This document shows positions 62,554 to 64,000 of a stretch of DNA of 64,000 nt, piece by piece. Origin of the DNA: Sisyra terminalis (Eukaryota; Arthropoda; Insecta; Neuroptera; Sisyridae); contig OY292280.1 of assembly GCA_958496175.1 (NCBI GenBank), forward strand, positions 19,654,001 through 19,718,000. Direction: 5' to 3'. The notes beneath the pieces were generated by a model, which saw only the letters and a list, made by a program, of their open reading frames with translations, was not told where the DNA came from and did no database searches. Made by a program: the position numbers and the translations under genes. Positions within the stretch are counted from its first letter, which is position 1. Every line of letters starts with the position of its first letter.

Positions 62554-64000
62554 TTTTGCGGTAATATTTGCGGTTATTTTTGCGGATATCATTGCGGTTA
62601 TTTTTGCGGATATCATTGCGGTTATTTTGCGGGGATATTTGCGGTTATTTTTGCGGATATCATTGCGGTTATTTTGCGGTAATATTTGCGGTTATTTTTG
62701 CGGATATCATTGCGGATATTTTTGCGGATATTATTGCGGTTATTTTTGCGGATATCATTGCGGTTATTTTGCGGTGATATTTGCGGTTATTTTAGCGGAT
62801 ATCATTGCGGTTATTTTGCGGTAATATTTGCGGTTATTTTTGCGGATGTTATTGCGGTTATTTTTCTGTAATATTTGCGGTTATTTTTGCGGATATCATT
62901 GCGGTTATTTTGCGGTGATATTTGCGGTTATTTTTGCGGATATCATTGCGGTTATTTTGCGGTGATATTTGCGGTTATTTTGCGGTAATATTTGCGGTTA
63001 TTTTTGCGGATATTATTGCGGTTATTTTGGCGGATATCATTGCGGATATTTTGCGGTAATATTTGCGGTTATTTTTGCGGATATCATTGCGGTTATTTTT
63101 GCAGATATTATTGCGGTTTTTTTTGCGGATATCATTGCGGTTATTTTTGCGGATATCATTGCGGTTATTTTGCGGTAACATTTGCGGTTATTTTTGCGGA
63201 TATTATTGCGGTTATTTTTGCGGATATCATTGCGGTTATTTTTGCGGATATCATTGCGGTTATTTTGCGGTAATATTTGCGGTTATTTTTGCGGATATCA
63301 TTGCGCTTATTTTGCGGTGATATTAGTGGTTATTTTTGCGGATATCATTGCGGTTATTTTTGCGGATATCATTGCGGTTATTTTGCGGTGGTATTTGCGG
63401 TTATTTTTGCGGATATCATTGCGGTTATTTTTGCGGATATTATTGCGGTTATTTTTGCGGATATTATTGCGGTTATTTTTGCGGATATCATTGCGGTTAT
63501 TTTGCGGTGATATTTGCGGTTATTTTTGCGGATATCATTGCGGTTATTTTTGCGGATATCATTGCGGTTATTTTGCGGTGATATTTGCGGTTATTTTTGC
63601 GGATATCATTGCGGTTATTTTGCGGTAATATTTGCGGTTATTTTTGCGGATATCATTGCGGTTATTTTTGCGGATATTATTGCGGTTATTTTTGCGGATA
63701 TCATTGCTGTTATTTTTGCGGATATCATTGCGGTTATTTTGCGGTGATATTTGCGGTTATTTTTGCGGATATCATTGCGGTTATTTTGCGGTAACATTTG
63801 CGGTTATTTTGCTGTAATATTTGCGGTTATTTTTGCGGATATCATTGCGGTTATTTTTGCGGATATCATTGCGGATATTTTGCGGTAATATTAGCGGTTA
63901 TTTTTGCGGATATCATTGCGGATATTTTTGCGGATATTATTGCGGTTATTTTTGCGGATATCATTGCGGTTATTTTGCGGTGATATTTGCGGTTATTTTT
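62554..64000 (+). repeat. Right edge of the window: A/B units of mixed type
   Basis: It begins with the last GCGGGGATATT (62629) and TTTTTCTGTAA (62866) units. From about 62.97 kb it resembles the start of the 1,041-bp repeat at 45.8-46.2 kb (TTTTGGCGG, then B4), but with private changes: TGCAGATATT near 63104, GCGCTTATT near 63304, GATATTAGTGG near 63320 and TAATATTAGCGG near 63888. The array continues past the last base. Confidence 0.82.

Larger units (their letters stand above)
1..64000 (+). repeat. Satellite array of 24-bp and 23-bp units filling the whole window
   Basis: Every part of the window reads as TGCGG-initiated modules of about 12 bp paired into 24-bp (A) and 23-bp (B) units, all in the same orientation. 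No inverted segment, unique spacer or transposon-like insertion is visible. The A1 unit has the composition A4 C3 G6 T11, so the plus strand is rich in T and G and GC is about 37 percent. Each unit carries two CpG. Neither edge of the array is inside the window. A eukaryotic heterochromatic satellite is the natural reading; the host and family are not identifiable from the sequence alone. Confidence 0.97.
1..64000. other. No credible gene in the window
   Basis: Plus-strand open frames start at TTG within TTGCGG and are built from the 8-residue periods LRISLRLF, CGYHCGYF and FADIIAVI, the three readings of the same 24-bp unit. The longest is about 180 residues (52220-52762). Minus-strand frames start at ATG, the complement of the CAT in unit A1, and read MISAKITA repeatedly; the longest is about 143 residues (3873-4304). 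Frames change or stop at each 23-bp B unit, which carries TGA or TAA. No domain, signal peptide, intron signal, ribosome binding site or composition change separates any frame from the satellite. No tRNA, rRNA or terminator hairpin was seen. Confidence 0.93.

Noticed and set aside
1..64000. CRISPR array
   Set aside because: A CRISPR needs constant repeats separated by unique spacers. Here everything is repeat and no spacer is unique; no cas-like gene is present.
1..64000. G-quadruplex-forming or telomeric repeat
   Set aside because: The plus strand is G- and T-rich, but G runs are only two long (GCGG) and about 12 bp apart. It does not match any canonical telomere unit such as TTAGGG or TTTAGGG.
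1..64000. CENP-B box or other known centromere protein motif
   Set aside because: I compared the units with the CENP-B box core (TTCG and CGGG elements) and see no match. A centromeric role cannot be claimed from the sequence.
1..64000. Replication origin with DnaA boxes or iterons
   Set aside because: Short direct repeats resemble iterons, but 64 kb of them without any replication gene or DnaA box (TTATCCACA) does not fit a plasmid or bacterial origin.
1..64000. Hairpin, cruciform or terminator structures
   Set aside because: GATATC and AATATT are 6-bp palindromes, but flanking GCGG does not pair with GCGG apart from the central GC, so stems stay short. No terminator-like hairpin with a T run was found beyond the repeat's own T5.
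1..64000. Insertion sequence or retrotransposon interrupting the array
   Set aside because: I followed the TGCGG module through the whole window and saw no gap in the pattern larger than a half unit, no terminal inverted repeat and no target-site duplication.

Overview
The whole 64,000-base window is one uninterrupted tandem-repeat (satellite) array. I find no protein gene, RNA gene, mobile element, CRISPR array or unique flanking sequence. The array runs off both ends of the window, and every unit points the same way (head to tail). Long satellites with higher-order repeats and no genes are typical of eukaryotic centromeric, pericentromeric, subtelomeric or B-chromosome heterochromatin, and a 64 kb gene-free stretch is not expected in a bacterium, archaeon or virus. 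I cannot name the organism or match the satellite to a known family from memory.

Basic units. Two short monomers alternate. Unit A is 24 bp: half TGCGGTTATTTT followed by half TGCGGATATCAT (A1) or TGCGGATATTAT (A2). Unit B is 23 bp: TGCGGTTATTT followed by TGCGGTGATATT (B1) or TGCGGTAATATT (B2), with common forms ending GCTGTAATATT (B3) and GCGGTAACATT (B4). Both are built from an ancestral module of about 12 bp beginning TGCGG. Runs of one to about ten A units are closed by a single B unit, giving secondary periods of 47, 71, 95 and 119 bp. At about 23.7 bp per unit the window holds roughly 2,700 units.

Higher-order structure. Rare base variants show many nested duplications. From left to right: 0-12.2 kb contains a 3.1 kb block repeated at an offset of 5,768 bp, with smaller blocks at 5,569, 5,437, 498 and 484 bp. 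12.2-13.7 kb has a 570-bp tandem. 13.8-33.0 kb contains two copies of an 8.9 kb block at an offset of 10,266 bp, in which I found no difference. Inside and after those blocks lies a 1,609/1,585-bp higher-order repeat. 33.4-36.7 kb is a 1,680-bp repeat, followed by 190-, 72- and 71-bp expansions. 38.8-39.7 kb is a 448-bp repeat. 40.2-44.0 kb is a third, more diverged relative of the 8.9 kb block. 44.5-47.0 kb is a 1,041-bp repeat, 48.5-52.3 kb a 1,870-bp repeat, 56.6-60.5 kb a 1,938-bp repeat, and 54.5-62.6 kb holds a 1.7 kb block repeated at 6,337 bp.

Coding potential. Open frames exist only because 24 is a multiple of three, so A runs translate as 8-residue periodic peptides. Each 23-bp B unit shifts the frame and carries TGA or TAA. 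Plus-strand frames begin at TTG, not ATG. I treat none as genes. Block boundaries were read by eye from shared rare variants and are good to about 20 bp unless stated.
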